Origin: UBA11540 sp045536425
GTDB lineage: Bacteria; Bacillota; Clostridia; Oscillospirales; Ruminococcaceae
DNA: 64,000 nt
Assembly: GCA_045536425.1 (NCBI GenBank)
Contig: JAZSNN010000015.1
Span: 186,001 to 250,000 of the forward strand
Direction: 5' to 3'
This document shows positions 42,696 through 51,897 of this stretch, piece by piece. A program made the position numbers and the translations under genes. The first letter of the stretch is position 1, and each line of letters begins with the position of its first letter. Below the pieces are notes generated by a model that was given only the letters and a program-made list of their open reading frames with translations, was not told where the DNA came from and did no database searches.

Positions 42696-43466
42696 CTATC
42701 CTCCGATATACGCTTTAATTACTTCGGGGTCATTGAGTGCAACCGAGGGGGTTCCCTGTGCTAAAACAGTACCGAAGTTTAAAACGGTTACTTCGTCGCA
42801 AAGACCGGATACGAATTTCATATCGTGTTCGATAAGAAGTATCGTTATATCAAACCTATCGCGAATGAGTCGTATAGTATCCATAAGCTCGGCAGTTTCG
42901 TTGGGGTTCATACCTGCCGCAGGTTCATCCAAAAGAAGAAGCTTTGGATTGGTAGCCAATGCTCGTGCAATTTCCAGCTTACGTTGTTTACCATAAGGAA
43001 GATTACACGAAAGGTTGTTGCGTTCATTGTAAAGGTCGAAAATCTTCAAAAGCTCTTTTGCTTTTTCGCGCATTTGCTTTTCAACTTTGAAATGGCGAGG
43101 AAGGCGCATCATGCTTTCAAAAAGTGAACATTTGAATTCGGGTTGATTGTGAAGTCCAACCATTACGTTACGGATAACACTCATATTATTAAAAAGACGA
43201 ATGTTTTGGAAGGTTCTAGCAATTCCACAGTGGTTGATGTGTTCCTGACCCTTACCTGTTAAATTTTCACCGTCAAGAAAAAACACACCTGTGGTAGGTT
43301 TATAAACGCCTGTAAGCATGTTGAAAACAGTTGTTTTACCGGCGCCGTTTGGGCCGACCATACCGTAAATCTGATTCTTTCTGATTTTAAGATTGAGTTC
43401 CGAAACCGCCTTTAAACCACCGAAGGAAATGCCTAAGTTTTGAGTTTCAAGTATATAGTTAGACAT
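42696..43466 (-). CDS. livG: Branched-chain amino acid ABC transporter ATPase LivG
   Basis: First ATPase of the importer; 256 residues. Walker A is GPNGAGKTT (about 38-46), the signature is the LivG variant LPYGKQRKLEIARAL, Walker B is LLLLDEPAAGMNPNE, and the C-terminus has LIEHDMKFV and the LivG-specific tail IKAYIGG. The start overlaps the livM stop by 1 nt (TAATG). Confidence 0.95.
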   Translation of the reverse strand: MSNYILETQNLGISFGGLKAVSELNLKIRKNQIYGMVGPNGAGKTTVFNMLTGVYKPTTGVFFLDGENLTGKGQEHINHCGIARTFQNIRLFNNMSVIRNVMVGLHNQPEFKCSLFESMMRLPRHFKVEKQMREKAKELLKIFDLYNERNNLSCNLPYGKQRKLEIARALATNPKLLLLDEPAAGMNPNETAELMDTIRLIRDRFDITILLIEHDMKFVSGLCDEVTVLNFGTVLAQGTPSVALNDPEVIKAYIGG

Positions 43467-44614
43467 TATTTACCCTCCTTTGGAGCTTTATCGGGATTAA
43501 CCGTTGAAGAAGAAACCTGAAGGTCAACCGACAAGATTTCATTCATCTCAATCTTGGTAGGAACTCGATCCCATTTAGCCTCGTCATCGCTTTGATGTGC
43601 GGGGTTGTGACGCTTGAACTTACTGATAAGGTTTTTGAGGTTATATCTTTCTCTAAAGCCTTTGAACACAGGCGCATTGTTGTAAATAACAATTACAATG
43701 AGAACCAGCGCATAGAACAAATCCTGAAGCACTGCCAAGTCGCCTGTGAGGTGTTTTTGCAAGAAGTTATCGAGGAACGTGATAACTGTTGCAGCTATAA
43801 TAGAGCCGTTAATGCTACCCATACCACCAAGCACTACCATAACCAAAATCTCGATAGAGTAGTTATAGCTAAAGTTTGTGCTTTGGATAGTGAACTGTGC
43901 GAAGCTATAAAGAACACCTGCGATACCTGCAAAGAATGCAGACACGATAAACACAGACAGCTTGTACTTTGTCACGTTGATACCGGTTGCTTTTGCGGCA
44001 ATTTCATTATCGCGAATAGCGGTGATAGCTCGTCCGTGTTTTGAACGAATAATGTTTTGAACAACGAACAAACACACAAGCACCAAAACAAAGCCGACTA
44101 TAAACAGATAATTTCTGTCAAAACGTGGGGTTTTAAGTCCCAGCGAGCCACCAAAGGATTCGCTTGACGAGTTCATAAAGATTGCCCTCACGATTTCGCC
44201 GAAAGCAAGTGTTACGATTGCAAGATAGTCGCCCTTGAGTCGTAGTGCAGGAAGTCCAATAAGGAATCCGCAAATTGCGGCAGCAATACCACCGACAATC
44301 AAAGAGATAGCAAGATTAACAAGTGAACTTTTACCTAAAAGTCCGGCATCGTTAAGCAATACGGAAACCTTACCGCCGATATATGCGCCAACGCACATAA
44401 ATCCGGCGTGTCCCAAGCTGAGTTCGCCCAAGAAGCCAACCACCATACTAAGAGAAACTGCGAGTATGATAGAATAGGAGATTCTTTCCAAAAGGTAGAG
44501 GCTTGAAACCTTTATGCCGCCATCAAGAGAGATAAAGGTTAAAACGATCGTCAAAACAGAAATAACAAAATAGTTTATGTAATTTTTCCATTTGATATTT
44601 TTTAAATTCGTCAT
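43466..44614 (-). CDS. livM: Branched-chain amino acid ABC transporter permease LivM
   Basis: A 382-residue permease with about 10 helices; SLSMVVGFLGELSLGHAGFM (about 54-73) and GLPALRLKGDYLAIVTLAFGEI (about 118-139) are the LivM signatures, and VLGGMGSINGSIIAA is the C-terminal loop that contacts the ATPase. An extra hydrophilic tail of about 50 residues follows the last helix. It overlaps livH by 4 nt (ATGA). Confidence 0.95.
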   Translation of the reverse strand: MTNLKNIKWKNYINYFVISVLTIVLTFISLDGGIKVSSLYLLERISYSIILAVSLSMVVGFLGELSLGHAGFMCVGAYIGGKVSVLLNDAGLLGKSSLVNLAISLIVGGIAAAICGFLIGLPALRLKGDYLAIVTLAFGEIVRAIFMNSSSESFGGSLGLKTPRFDRNYLFIVGFVLVLVCLFVVQNIIRSKHGRAITAIRDNEIAAKATGINVTKYKLSVFIVSAFFAGIAGVLYSFAQFTIQSTNFSYNYSIEILVMVVLGGMGSINGSIIAATVITFLDNFLQKHLTGDLAVLQDLFYALVLIVIVIYNNAPVFKGFRERYNLKNLISKFKRHNPAHQSDDEAKWDRVPTKIEMNEILSVDLQVSSSTVNPDKAPKEGK

Positions 44615-45483
44615 ACCTTCTCCCTCCTTACCTTACCGAGAATACCGGTGGGACGAACGAGCAGAATTATGATAAGAATCAAAAATTCAATCGCGTCTGT
44701 ATAAGGAGCAATTGGCGGAATCGTCAAAGAAACAGCTTCAACGACACCCATCAAAAGACCTCCAAGCATAGCACCGGAAATCGAACCGATACCGCCGATT
44801 ACAGCTGCGGTAAAGGCTTTGATACCGGGCATAGCTCCCAGTGTATTTGAAAGACTGGGTGATTTTATTAGCATGAAAAATCCGGCAAGTGCTGCCAAAG
44901 CAGAGCCGATAGCAAAAGTAATGGTAATGATTTTATTAACGTTAATACCCATAAGTTGAGCGGCACCCTTATCTTCAGACACAGCAATCATAGCACGACC
45001 GGTTTTTGTATATTTTACAAACACACTAAGTCCCGCCATAACCAATGTTGAACAAACCAACGTTACAATAACGTAGCCTTGGATTCTGAGTCCTGCAAAA
45101 CTAACGCTACCCAAGTTTATGAGGTTTACCATCTTCGGCGCGGAACCAAAAATGATTTGAGCGGTTGATTGCAAAAGATAACTAACGCCGATAGCAGTGA
45201 TAAGTACCGCCAAAGGAGAAGCGGAACGCAGAGGTTTATAGGCGACCTTTTCGATAACAACGCCCAAAACCATACAAACTACCATAGCGATAAGAAGTTG
45301 CAATATAGGATTGTTTATAGGTGTGAGTGTAAGATAAAGCATAAAACCGCCCACCATAATTACATCACCGTGAGCGAAGTTAAGCATCTTTGCAATACCG
45401 TAAACCATTGTATAGCCAAGCGCTATCATAGCGTAGGTACTACCGATACTCAGACCATTTATCAAAGTTTCAATAAATTCCAT
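44611..45483 (-). CDS. livH: Branched-chain amino acid ABC transporter permease LivH
   Basis: A 290-residue permease with about 8 helices. LSIGSTYAMIALGYTMVYGI (about 11-30) and MLNFAHGDVIMVGGF are LivH hallmarks, and AFTAAVIGGIGSISGAMLGG is the ATPase-contact loop. It is separated from the binding-protein gene by an 84-bp gap that contains a hairpin, so it may be expressed at a lower level than livK. Confidence 0.95.
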   Translation of the reverse strand: MEFIETLINGLSIGSTYAMIALGYTMVYGIAKMLNFAHGDVIMVGGFMLYLTLTPINNPILQLLIAMVVCMVLGVVIEKVAYKPLRSASPLAVLITAIGVSYLLQSTAQIIFGSAPKMVNLINLGSVSFAGLRIQGYVIVTLVCSTLVMAGLSVFVKYTKTGRAMIAVSEDKGAAQLMGINVNKIITITFAIGSALAALAGFFMLIKSPSLSNTLGAMPGIKAFTAAVIGGIGSISGAMLGGLLMGVVEAVSLTIPPIAPYTDAIEFLILIIILLVRPTGILGKVRREKV

Positions 45484-45510
45484 AACAATTTTCCTATGTC
45501 AATAATTGGA

Positions 45511-45545
45511 CATTTGCCGGTGCAGAAAATCCGCGCCGGCAAATG
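45511..45545 (-). promoter_or_regulatory. Intercistronic hairpin between livK and livH
   Basis: CATTTGCCGGCGC pairs with GCACCGGCAAATG (13 bp, one mismatch, 9-nt loop) on the minus strand. There is no T run, so it is more likely a 3'-end stabiliser for the livK mRNA segment, or partial terminator, than a full stop. Confidence 0.6.
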
Positions 45546-45567
45546 CAGAATTATAAAATTTACTTAA

Positions 45568-46719
45568 TTACTTAAGGCTTACTGCGTTAGCGCCCTTATT
45601 TACGTAACCATTTTCCTGCCACTTGATATCTGTACCAGTGTTGCCGGAGAATGTAAAGTCGCCTGTGAACTGCTCTTTAAGAATCTCGCAGATTTCGCTA
45701 GGTGTCATATCTGTTGTGATTGTCTTGCCGTCTTCCTTAGCAGCCTTCATAGCTTCAAAGATTGCGTATACACAGTCATAAGCGGAAGCACCGAACTGGT
45801 TGAGTGTGTCAGTGCCATATGCATTTGTGTATTTAGCAATAAATTCAGCTGCTTTGCCCTCTGTAGCGTTAGAGTCGAAGTGAGAAAGCATAGAAACCTT
45901 TTGAGGAATTGTTGTAAGATCCAACTGACCTGTAAGTCCGTCAAATCCGTCACAGCCGTAGTACATAGCGTCAGCAGCTACGATATCCTTTGCCTGTGTC
46001 ATAAATACAGATGCGGGTTGATAGTAGATAGGCATAAAGATGAGCTTGCAATCTTTAAGCTGAGAAATCTGTGCGGAGAAGTCGGAAGCATCACCTGTGA
46101 ATACAGTTTCAACAGTTGTGACGGAAGCGTCAAGACCTGCCTTGAACTGCTCGTAGATACCTGTGGAATACGGGTCGTCGGATTTGTAGAATATACCGAT
46201 TGTTTGACCCTTGTAGTTTTCGTTAACGTATGTAACTGCAGCAGAACCTTGGTTACCGTCTGCGAAGCACATCTGGAAACCGTTGGGGTTAGCGGGGATT
46301 TTGTCACCGGAAGCGGAAGGTGTCAAGAAGAACACGTTGTCTTCCAAAGAAAGCTCTGTAAACTCAAGACCAGGGCCTGTTGTTACAGTACCGAGAGACA
46401 TGTGCATACCGGCTTCGAGCAAGTTGGCGTAGTTTGCTGCTACCTTTGTAGCATCGTGTGTATCGTCTGTAGCGATAAACTTAAACTTAACGCCATCAAA
46501 TCCACCAGCAGCGTTGATTTCATCAACTGCCATCTGAGCAGAATTCTTAACTGCTACACCGTATACTGCAGCGCCACCGGTCAAAGGTCCGGATACGCCG
46601 ATTACGAATTCAGCGGGTGTATCGCCTGTTTTGCTTGTGGTTGTTGAGTTGTCACCGCAAGAAGCGAAACAAGCAACTACCATAGCCAATGCCATTACCA
46701 TTGCTAATAACTTTTTCAT
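45568..46719 (-). CDS. livK: Branched-chain amino acid ABC transporter substrate-binding lipoprotein LivK
   Basis: A 383-residue lipoprotein. The signal peptide MKKLLAMVMALAMVVACFAS ends at a lipobox cysteine (FASC), then a Ser/Thr linker and a type I periplasmic-binding fold (FVIGVSGPLTGGAAVYGVAV, AVDEINAAGGFDGVKFKFI). I chose ATG 46719 (AGGAG upstream) over an earlier GTG/ATG that adds MAKERKQ. The ligand-site Ser/Thr/Tyr pattern is LivJ/K-like, but the exact amino acid is not certain. Confidence 0.94.
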   Translation of the reverse strand: MKKLLAMVMALAMVVACFASCGDNSTTTSKTGDTPAEFVIGVSGPLTGGAAVYGVAVKNSAQMAVDEINAAGGFDGVKFKFIATDDTHDATKVAANYANLLEAGMHMSLGTVTTGPGLEFTELSLEDNVFFLTPSASGDKIPANPNGFQMCFADGNQGSAAVTYVNENYKGQTIGIFYKSDDPYSTGIYEQFKAGLDASVTTVETVFTGDASDFSAQISQLKDCKLIFMPIYYQPASVFMTQAKDIVAADAMYYGCDGFDGLTGQLDLTTIPQKVSMLSHFDSNATEGKAAEFIAKYTNAYGTDTLNQFGASAYDCVYAIFEAMKAAKEDGKTITTDMTPSEICEILKEQFTGDFTFSGNTGTDIKWQENGYVNKGANAVSLK

Positions 46720-46796
46720 TTGTTTTCTCTCCTTTGCCAATCGGCAATAATTTTTATCGGAAGAAACATCTCCCGATTATAAAATACTTGTTTAAC

Positions 46797-46825
46797 ATTT
46801 TACACCTTTAACTCGCTAAAGTCAA
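46797..46825 (-). promoter_or_regulatory. Promoter of livKHMGF
   Basis: TTGACT (46825-46820), 17 nt, TAAAAT (46802-46797) on the minus strand. The leader of about 70 nt has two small hairpins (around 46756-46777 and 46737-46746) but no recognisable riboswitch. Confidence 0.8.
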
Positions 46826-46888
46826 GTATAAAATGAATAAAAATACATTTATGGGAAAATAAACAAAAATGTGCCGAATTTTACGCCC

Positions 46889-48187
46889 TTATATGTCGAA
46901 ATTCTTTTTAATTGCATCTCTAAATTCCGCAGTTTTGTTTTTCACTTTGGTCGAGACCTTGTACCACTCCGCAACGAGATTAAACATCTCGTCCTCTCGA
47001 AGTTCAGGAGCCTCGTAGTTGTTTGCTAGGCATCTTTCGTAAACTATCTTGTATCTTTCATAAGCTCTGCTGACAGCCTTTTCCCAAGAAATATAAATAT
47101 TTTCCTGAGCGGCAACGCCAATTTTCTTGAGCTCGTCAAGATTGTGACAAGCATACAAAAGCATTTGTGCCATTGACTCGGGGTTTTCATCAATCATAAG
47201 TCCCGAAACGCCATCCTCTACCCCTTCAGCAGCACAACTTCCTTTAATAAGGATACTCGGCAAAGCACAAGCTGCTGCCTCTCTGACAACAATTCCGTTT
47301 GTATCGTAGGTTGATGGGAACAAAAACAGATTACTGCGACAAAAATATGCTCTTAGTAATTGTCTGTCGCGAACAGCCCCAACAAAGATACAATCTTCAC
47401 CCAGTCCAAGTGATTTTGCATATTCTTCGATTTCGGGTCTTTCGTTATCGTCGCCGACAAACAGCATTTTGAACCTTTCACCCTTGTCTTTTATCATTTT
47501 CAAAGCGTCAAGAGTGATTTTAGTTCCCTTATACCACGTAACCCTACCTACAAACAGAAAAACGGGTATATCATTTGGAAGGTTGTGAAGTTCTGTTATC
47601 TTCTCTATTTCTTCGTCGCTCACGCGTCCAAGGGGAAAATCAACGCCATTATCCATAACGACATATTCACCGGAATATCCCATACTTCTGAGATTTTCGC
47701 CGGCACCCTGACTCACGACCCAAACCTCATCAGCGGCTTCGATGTTTTTGACAATCGCCTTTATAGCGGCAGACTGCAACATATTCATCTCAATGGCTTT
47801 TCTAACCTCAATATCAAATTTGGTATGATAGGTGAATATAACAGGCGCTTTGAGAACCTTGCGCAGATATCTTGCCATAAGTAGTGAAACTATAGGACAA
47901 TGACAATGGATAATATCGATTTCGTGTTCCGCTATCTTTCTTACAGCGGGAGCGCTGAAAGGATATCCCGTTCTGTATCCGACAAGGCTTGTTGTATCAA
48001 CGCTCGGATATCTGACTACTTCAAAAGGATAGTCGTCTTTAACGTCAGGGTATTTCGGTGTTGTGACAACAACATCTGAACCCTTTTTATTTATAATAGT
48101 TGCATAGTTGAATACTGCATTTGCCACCCCGTCAATTGCGGGAGGAAAAGAGTCGTTCATAAGGCAAACATTATATTTTTCCTTCAT
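46889..48187 (-). CDS. GT4-family glycosyltransferase
   Basis: A 432-residue GT-B enzyme. The N-terminal half has the acceptor-binding Rossmann fold (NDSFPPAIDGVANAVFNYA, HCHCPIVSLLMARYL) and the C-terminal half the donor site: FVGRVTWYKGTKITLDAL (about 215-232) and STYDTNGIVVREAAACALPS (about 302-321). The usual EX7E catalytic pair is here D-x7-E. Its closest look is to bacterial diacylglycerol glucosyltransferases or polysaccharide GT4 enzymes; lipid glycosylation is possible but unproven. It follows radC by 18 bp and is last in that operon. Confidence 0.88.
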   Translation of the reverse strand: MKEKYNVCLMNDSFPPAIDGVANAVFNYATIINKKGSDVVVTTPKYPDVKDDYPFEVVRYPSVDTTSLVGYRTGYPFSAPAVRKIAEHEIDIIHCHCPIVSLLMARYLRKVLKAPVIFTYHTKFDIEVRKAIEMNMLQSAAIKAIVKNIEAADEVWVVSQGAGENLRSMGYSGEYVVMDNGVDFPLGRVSDEEIEKITELHNLPNDIPVFLFVGRVTWYKGTKITLDALKMIKDKGERFKMLFVGDDNERPEIEEYAKSLGLGEDCIFVGAVRDRQLLRAYFCRSNLFLFPSTYDTNGIVVREAAACALPSILIKGSCAAEGVEDGVSGLMIDENPESMAQMLLYACHNLDELKKIGVAAQENIYISWEKAVSRAYERYKIVYERCLANNYEAPELREDEMFNLVAEWYKVSTKVKNKTAEFRDAIKKNFDI

Positions 48188-48205
48188 AATTTACTCCTGT
48201 GCTCA

Positions 48206-48889
48206 TTATAAGAAATCCGGATCTATCAAATCAATAATAGACATAAACTGGTCGTCACCAACTACAATATGGTCGACAAGGCTCTTGTTTATTAGTTTGA
48301 GAGCTTCTCGCACACCCGCGGTAAGTGCCAAATCCTCAGGAGAAGGTGTTGGATTTCCGTCTGGATGATTATGCGCAATTGCTACTCTGGGAGCGTCAAC
48401 TGTTGCCGCAAGCTTAACGATTTGGTCGATTCTCAGCTCAACGCTGTTGGTTGTTCCTTCTACCAACTTTTTACAGGTAATAACCTGCAATTTTGAGTCA
48501 AGGAAAATAAGGTATAAAATCTCGTGATTTTCGCCAATGAACTTGGGAACAAAGTATGCTCCCAACTCTTCAACAGTTTTAAGCGGCTTTCCGTGGTCCG
48601 CTTTTCTTGTCATATAGTATCTTGCCAGCTGAGGAATCATACTTATCAGAACAGCAGAATTTTTGGTTATACCCTTTACCTTGACAAGCTCTTCGGGGTC
48701 TGCATCAAACACCCTTTCGATTGAACCAAATTCCTCGATCAGAGCGTGTGCGATCTCGTTTGTATCTTTTCTGGGTATCGAGTAAAACAGCAAAAGTTCC
48801 AGAACGTTGTGCGGATGAAAATCATCCAAACCGGTTTTTAAAAATGTTTCGCGCAATCTATCTCTATGTCCGTCGTGTATTCCTGCCAT
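48206..48889 (-). CDS. radC: RadC/JAMM-domain protein
   Basis: A 227-residue protein with an N-terminal helix-hairpin-helix region and the JAMM metalloprotease-like domain, metal ligands AIAHNHPDGNPTPSPEDLAL (about residue 175). The name radC is historic; the repair role is doubtful. I start at ATG 48889 (AGAGG 6 nt upstream), 2 nt after the recN stop; a TTG at 48895 is the alternative. HNHPDG replaces the commoner HNHPSG. Confidence 0.93.
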   Translation of the reverse strand: MAGIHDGHRDRLRETFLKTGLDDFHPHNVLELLLFYSIPRKDTNEIAHALIEEFGSIERVFDADPEELVKVKGITKNSAVLISMIPQLARYYMTRKADHGKPLKTVEELGAYFVPKFIGENHEILYLIFLDSKLQVITCKKLVEGTTNSVELRIDQIVKLAATVDAPRVAIAHNHPDGNPTPSPEDLALTAGVREALKLINKSLVDHIVVGDDQFMSIIDLIDPDFL

Positions 48890-48891
48890 TT

Positions 48892-50553
48892 TCAACCTCT
48901 TAATTTCATCATTTGCTCGGCATTCTGCAGAGCGGCTTCTGTAATAATTGAACCCGAAATAATACGGGCAACCTCACGTTTTCTTCCCTCAAAATCGAGC
49001 TGGGAAACATTGGTATAGGTTCTTTGACCGTCGCTGTTTTTCTCAATGAGCAGATGGTTGTCTGCCATACAAGCTATCTGCGACAAATGAGTTACACAAA
49101 CAACCTGCCTCTCAGAAGAAATAGCATACAATTTTTGCCCAATTCTTTCTGCGGCTACGCCGCTGACACCCGTATCTATTTCGTCAAAAATCATAGTTTC
49201 AACAGGATCAAAAGCTGCCAAAACGCTCTTTATCGCAAGCATTATTCTAGAGAGCTCGCCTCCGGAGGCAACCTTAACAAGCGGTTTTGCCTGTTCACCG
49301 GCATTTGTTGTAACTAGTATCTGCATATCATCGATACCGTTTGGAGTCAGTTCGGTATCGTTGATTTGTACCACAACCGAAACGTTTGGCATATTCAAAA
49401 ACATTGCTTCGTTTTTGACCTTTTCTGCAAAAATCTGCGCTGCCTCGCGCCTCTTTTCAGAAAGCTCCTTAGCAAGCTTTTCAACCTTGCTTCGCCTTTC
49501 CTCACACTCTGCCGAAAGCTTTTCGGTATCTTGATCAAGAAATCCCATCTCATCAAGCTGTTGCAGAGCATCATCGCGATATTTTAAGATAAGTTCTTCG
49601 GAATCGCCGTACTTCTTCTTGAGTCTGTATATAACGTCCAGGCGTTCCTCAATCTCCTCTAGCTCACTGTTGTCAAAATCAATGCTGTCTGCCGTAGAAT
49701 ATATTTCCTCGGCGAAATCCTTGAGTTCGTACTTTATCTCCTCTATGCGTGAAGCGATATTAGTAAGGTCACTCATTATTTCAGCAGAAGAAACAACCTC
49801 GTCTGCAGCCCTGTCGATAAGATAAATTGCACCCTCATATTCGTCCTCGCCTGTAAGAGCGGCATAGGCTATATTGAGAGAATCAACAAGTGCTTCGCTA
49901 TTCTTTATTATTCTGCGCTTTTCAAAGAGCTCATCCTCTTCGCCTACCACAATTTGTGCTTCTTCGATTTCATCAACCTGAAAGCGCAAAAGCTCTGCCT
50001 TTCGCTTTTTGTCGCTATCGTCCCTTGAAATCTCATCGAGCTGACGCTTGAGCTTTCTATACGCCGCATATTCAGCCTTGTAGTTAACAAGAAGTGCTTC
50101 TGTTCCACCAAAAGCATCGATATACTCCATATGTCTTGACGGAACCAGTAGAGCTTGATTATCGTGCTGACCGTGGATATTGACAAGGTAGTCGGACATT
50201 TCCTTTAAAATTGAAACCGTCGCAGGTCTACCGTTTATACGGCAAACGTTTTTGCCATCCAACCCGATAGAACGATAAATAAGAAGCTCGTCGTCTGTCT
50301 CATAGCCAAGGTCTTCAAGAGCAGCCCTTGCTTGCTGTGAAAGGTTAGTGAATGTGGCAGTAACGCTAGCCTTGGTTTCACCGTTTCGTATGAGCTCTTT
50401 TGCAAACCTCTCTCCCATTACGGCGTTTATTGCGTCGATAAGGATAGATTTTCCCGCACCTGTTTCTCCTGTGAAGACATTAAACCCCTCAGTAAAGTCA
50501 ACGGTGGTTTTCTCAATAACGGCAATATTCTCGATGTAAAGCTGAGAAATCAT
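48892..50553 (-). CDS. recN: DNA repair protein RecN
   Basis: An SMC-like ATPase recruited to double-strand breaks. The 553-residue protein has Walker A GETGAGKSILIDAINAVMG (about 30-48), a coiled-coil middle, and the C-terminal ABC half with VASGGELSRIMLAIKSVL (signature) and TMIFDEIDTGVSG (Walker B). It lies 12 bp after argR, the usual pairing in Gram-positive bacteria. Confidence 0.97.
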   Translation of the reverse strand: MISQLYIENIAVIEKTTVDFTEGFNVFTGETGAGKSILIDAINAVMGERFAKELIRNGETKASVTATFTNLSQQARAALEDLGYETDDELLIYRSIGLDGKNVCRINGRPATVSILKEMSDYLVNIHGQHDNQALLVPSRHMEYIDAFGGTEALLVNYKAEYAAYRKLKRQLDEISRDDSDKKRKAELLRFQVDEIEEAQIVVGEEDELFEKRRIIKNSEALVDSLNIAYAALTGEDEYEGAIYLIDRAADEVVSSAEIMSDLTNIASRIEEIKYELKDFAEEIYSTADSIDFDNSELEEIEERLDVIYRLKKKYGDSEELILKYRDDALQQLDEMGFLDQDTEKLSAECEERRSKVEKLAKELSEKRREAAQIFAEKVKNEAMFLNMPNVSVVVQINDTELTPNGIDDMQILVTTNAGEQAKPLVKVASGGELSRIMLAIKSVLAAFDPVETMIFDEIDTGVSGVAAERIGQKLYAISSERQVVCVTHLSQIACMADNHLLIEKNSDGQRTYTNVSQLDFEGRKREVARIISGSIITEAALQNAEQMMKLRG

Positions 50554-50565
50554 ATCAGCACCTCA

Positions 50566-51015
50566 TCAAAAAATTTTCTTTAGTTCAGCGGTCAGTTCTT
50601 TCGCCATTTCCTCGTTTCTCATAGCGATAAATATTGTGTCATCTCCCGAAAGAGAGCCTACTACACCGTCAAATTTCATAGCATCAAACGCAGCACAAGC
50701 CGCATTTGCCATACCAACATAGCACTTTACAACGACAATATTATTTGCATAATCAATTCCGGTAACTGTTTCGGAAAACAGAGAAACGAATTTGGATGAT
50801 ATATTTTCACGGGAGTTGTTAGAACTTACCGAGTATTTATATCTTCCGTCGTTGGTCTGTGTTTTTACAAGCTTTAATTGTTTAATATCTCTGGAAACAG
50901 TCGCTTGTGTCACGTCAAAGCCGTGCTCACGCAGATACACAAGTATTTCTTCTTGAGTTTCAATTGCGTTCTCGGTAATAAGCTGAATTATTTTCTCTTG
51001 TCTGTTAGATTTCAT
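50566..51015 (-). CDS. argR: Arginine repressor ArgR
   Basis: A 149-residue arginine-responsive regulator. The N-terminal winged helix (RQEKIIQLITENAIETQEEIL, TQATVSRDIKQLKLVK, residues 4-52) binds ARG boxes and the C-terminal domain binds arginine and forms hexamers (SLSGDDTIFIAMR near 122-134). It overlaps nadK by 11 nt. I see no ARG box in its own leader. Confidence 0.96.
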   Translation of the reverse strand: MKSNRQEKIIQLITENAIETQEEILVYLREHGFDVTQATVSRDIKQLKLVKTQTNDGRYKYSVSSNNSRENISSKFVSLFSETVTGIDYANNIVVVKCYVGMANAACAAFDAMKFDGVVGSLSGDDTIFIAMRNEEMAKELTAELKKIF

Positions 51016-51886
51016 GCTTTATTATCCTATCCTTTGCAAGTATTTTTTCATTTAGCACCTCATAGAATGCCTTGTCCTTAAAGGTTGCCAAAAGCGCATA
51101 TTTGTCAGATTTTTTAATGCTGAGTTGGTTAGATTGAGATATATCTACAACCTCCTGCCCATCTATCGTCAGATAAGCTGAATTAGAGTTTGTGGAATTG
51201 ACAGATACATCAAGCTGCTTGTCACCCGAAAAAATGGTGGTTCTCGACAAAAGCGAGTGCGGACAAATTGGGGTGAGCAGAATACAGTCAAGCGCAGGGT
51301 CTGTAACAGGGCCGCCCGCAGAAAGAGAATACGCAGTAGAGCCTGTAGGTGTCGAAACGATTATTCCGTCAGCCCTGATGTTGTTAACGCGCTTTCCACT
51401 ACATTTAACACCAATCTCTATCATTCTGGAAAGAGCGCCCTTGCTGACTACCGCTTCGTTTATAGCATAGTATTTTTTTATTCCGTTTTCGGTTGGAACA
51501 CCAATCTCCAACATCATTCTTTTTTCAACAATGTAATCTCCGTTTATTGCCCTTTGAAGTCTGTCGGTTTCGCAGGGCTCCATTGATGCCAAAAAGCCAA
51601 GGGTTCCCGCATTCACGCCTAAAACGGTTTTTGAATAAGAAACGGCATTTTTTGCGCTATTAAGTATCGTTCCATCGCCGCCAATAGCTATCACAAGGTC
51701 GCACTTTTCAAAGAGCTCGGACTGATTTTCGCAAAATTCATCTGCTGAAAACTTGCCCTCGTGCCTTTTGTCAGTAATAGTAATGACATCATTTTTCTTT
51801 AAAAAGGAGCATATATTCTGTGCATAGTCAACAGCTTGTTTTTTATCACTGTTGACAATTATGTAAACACACTTTACCTTATTCAC
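51005..51886 (-). CDS. nadK: NAD kinase
   Basis: Phosphorylates NAD to NADP. The 293-residue protein has the GGDG motif (VIAIGGDGTILNSAKNA, about 69-85), GVNAGTLGFLAS and the conserved NAD-site VSTPTGSTAYSLSAGGP (about 177-193). The start is probably GTG at 51886 with AGGTG 5 nt upstream; TTG 51889 is too close. It lies between tlyA and argR. Confidence 0.94.
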   Translation of the reverse strand: MNKVKCVYIIVNSDKKQAVDYAQNICSFLKKNDVITITDKRHEGKFSADEFCENQSELFEKCDLVIAIGGDGTILNSAKNAVSYSKTVLGVNAGTLGFLASMEPCETDRLQRAINGDYIVEKRMMLEIGVPTENGIKKYYAINEAVVSKGALSRMIEIGVKCSGKRVNNIRADGIIVSTPTGSTAYSLSAGGPVTDPALDCILLTPICPHSLLSRTTIFSGDKQLDVSVNSTNSNSAYLTIDGQEVVDISQSNQLSIKKSDKYALLATFKDKAFYEVLNEKILAKDRIIKHEI

Positions 51887-51897
51887 CAATTCACCTA

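Noticed and set aside
45880..46647. 255-codon plus-strand frame opposite livK
   Set aside because: Antisense shadow, very rich in Cys and His, no ribosome site.
46726..46796. Riboswitch in the livK leader
   Set aside because: Only two short hairpins can be drawn and none matches a known riboswitch core.
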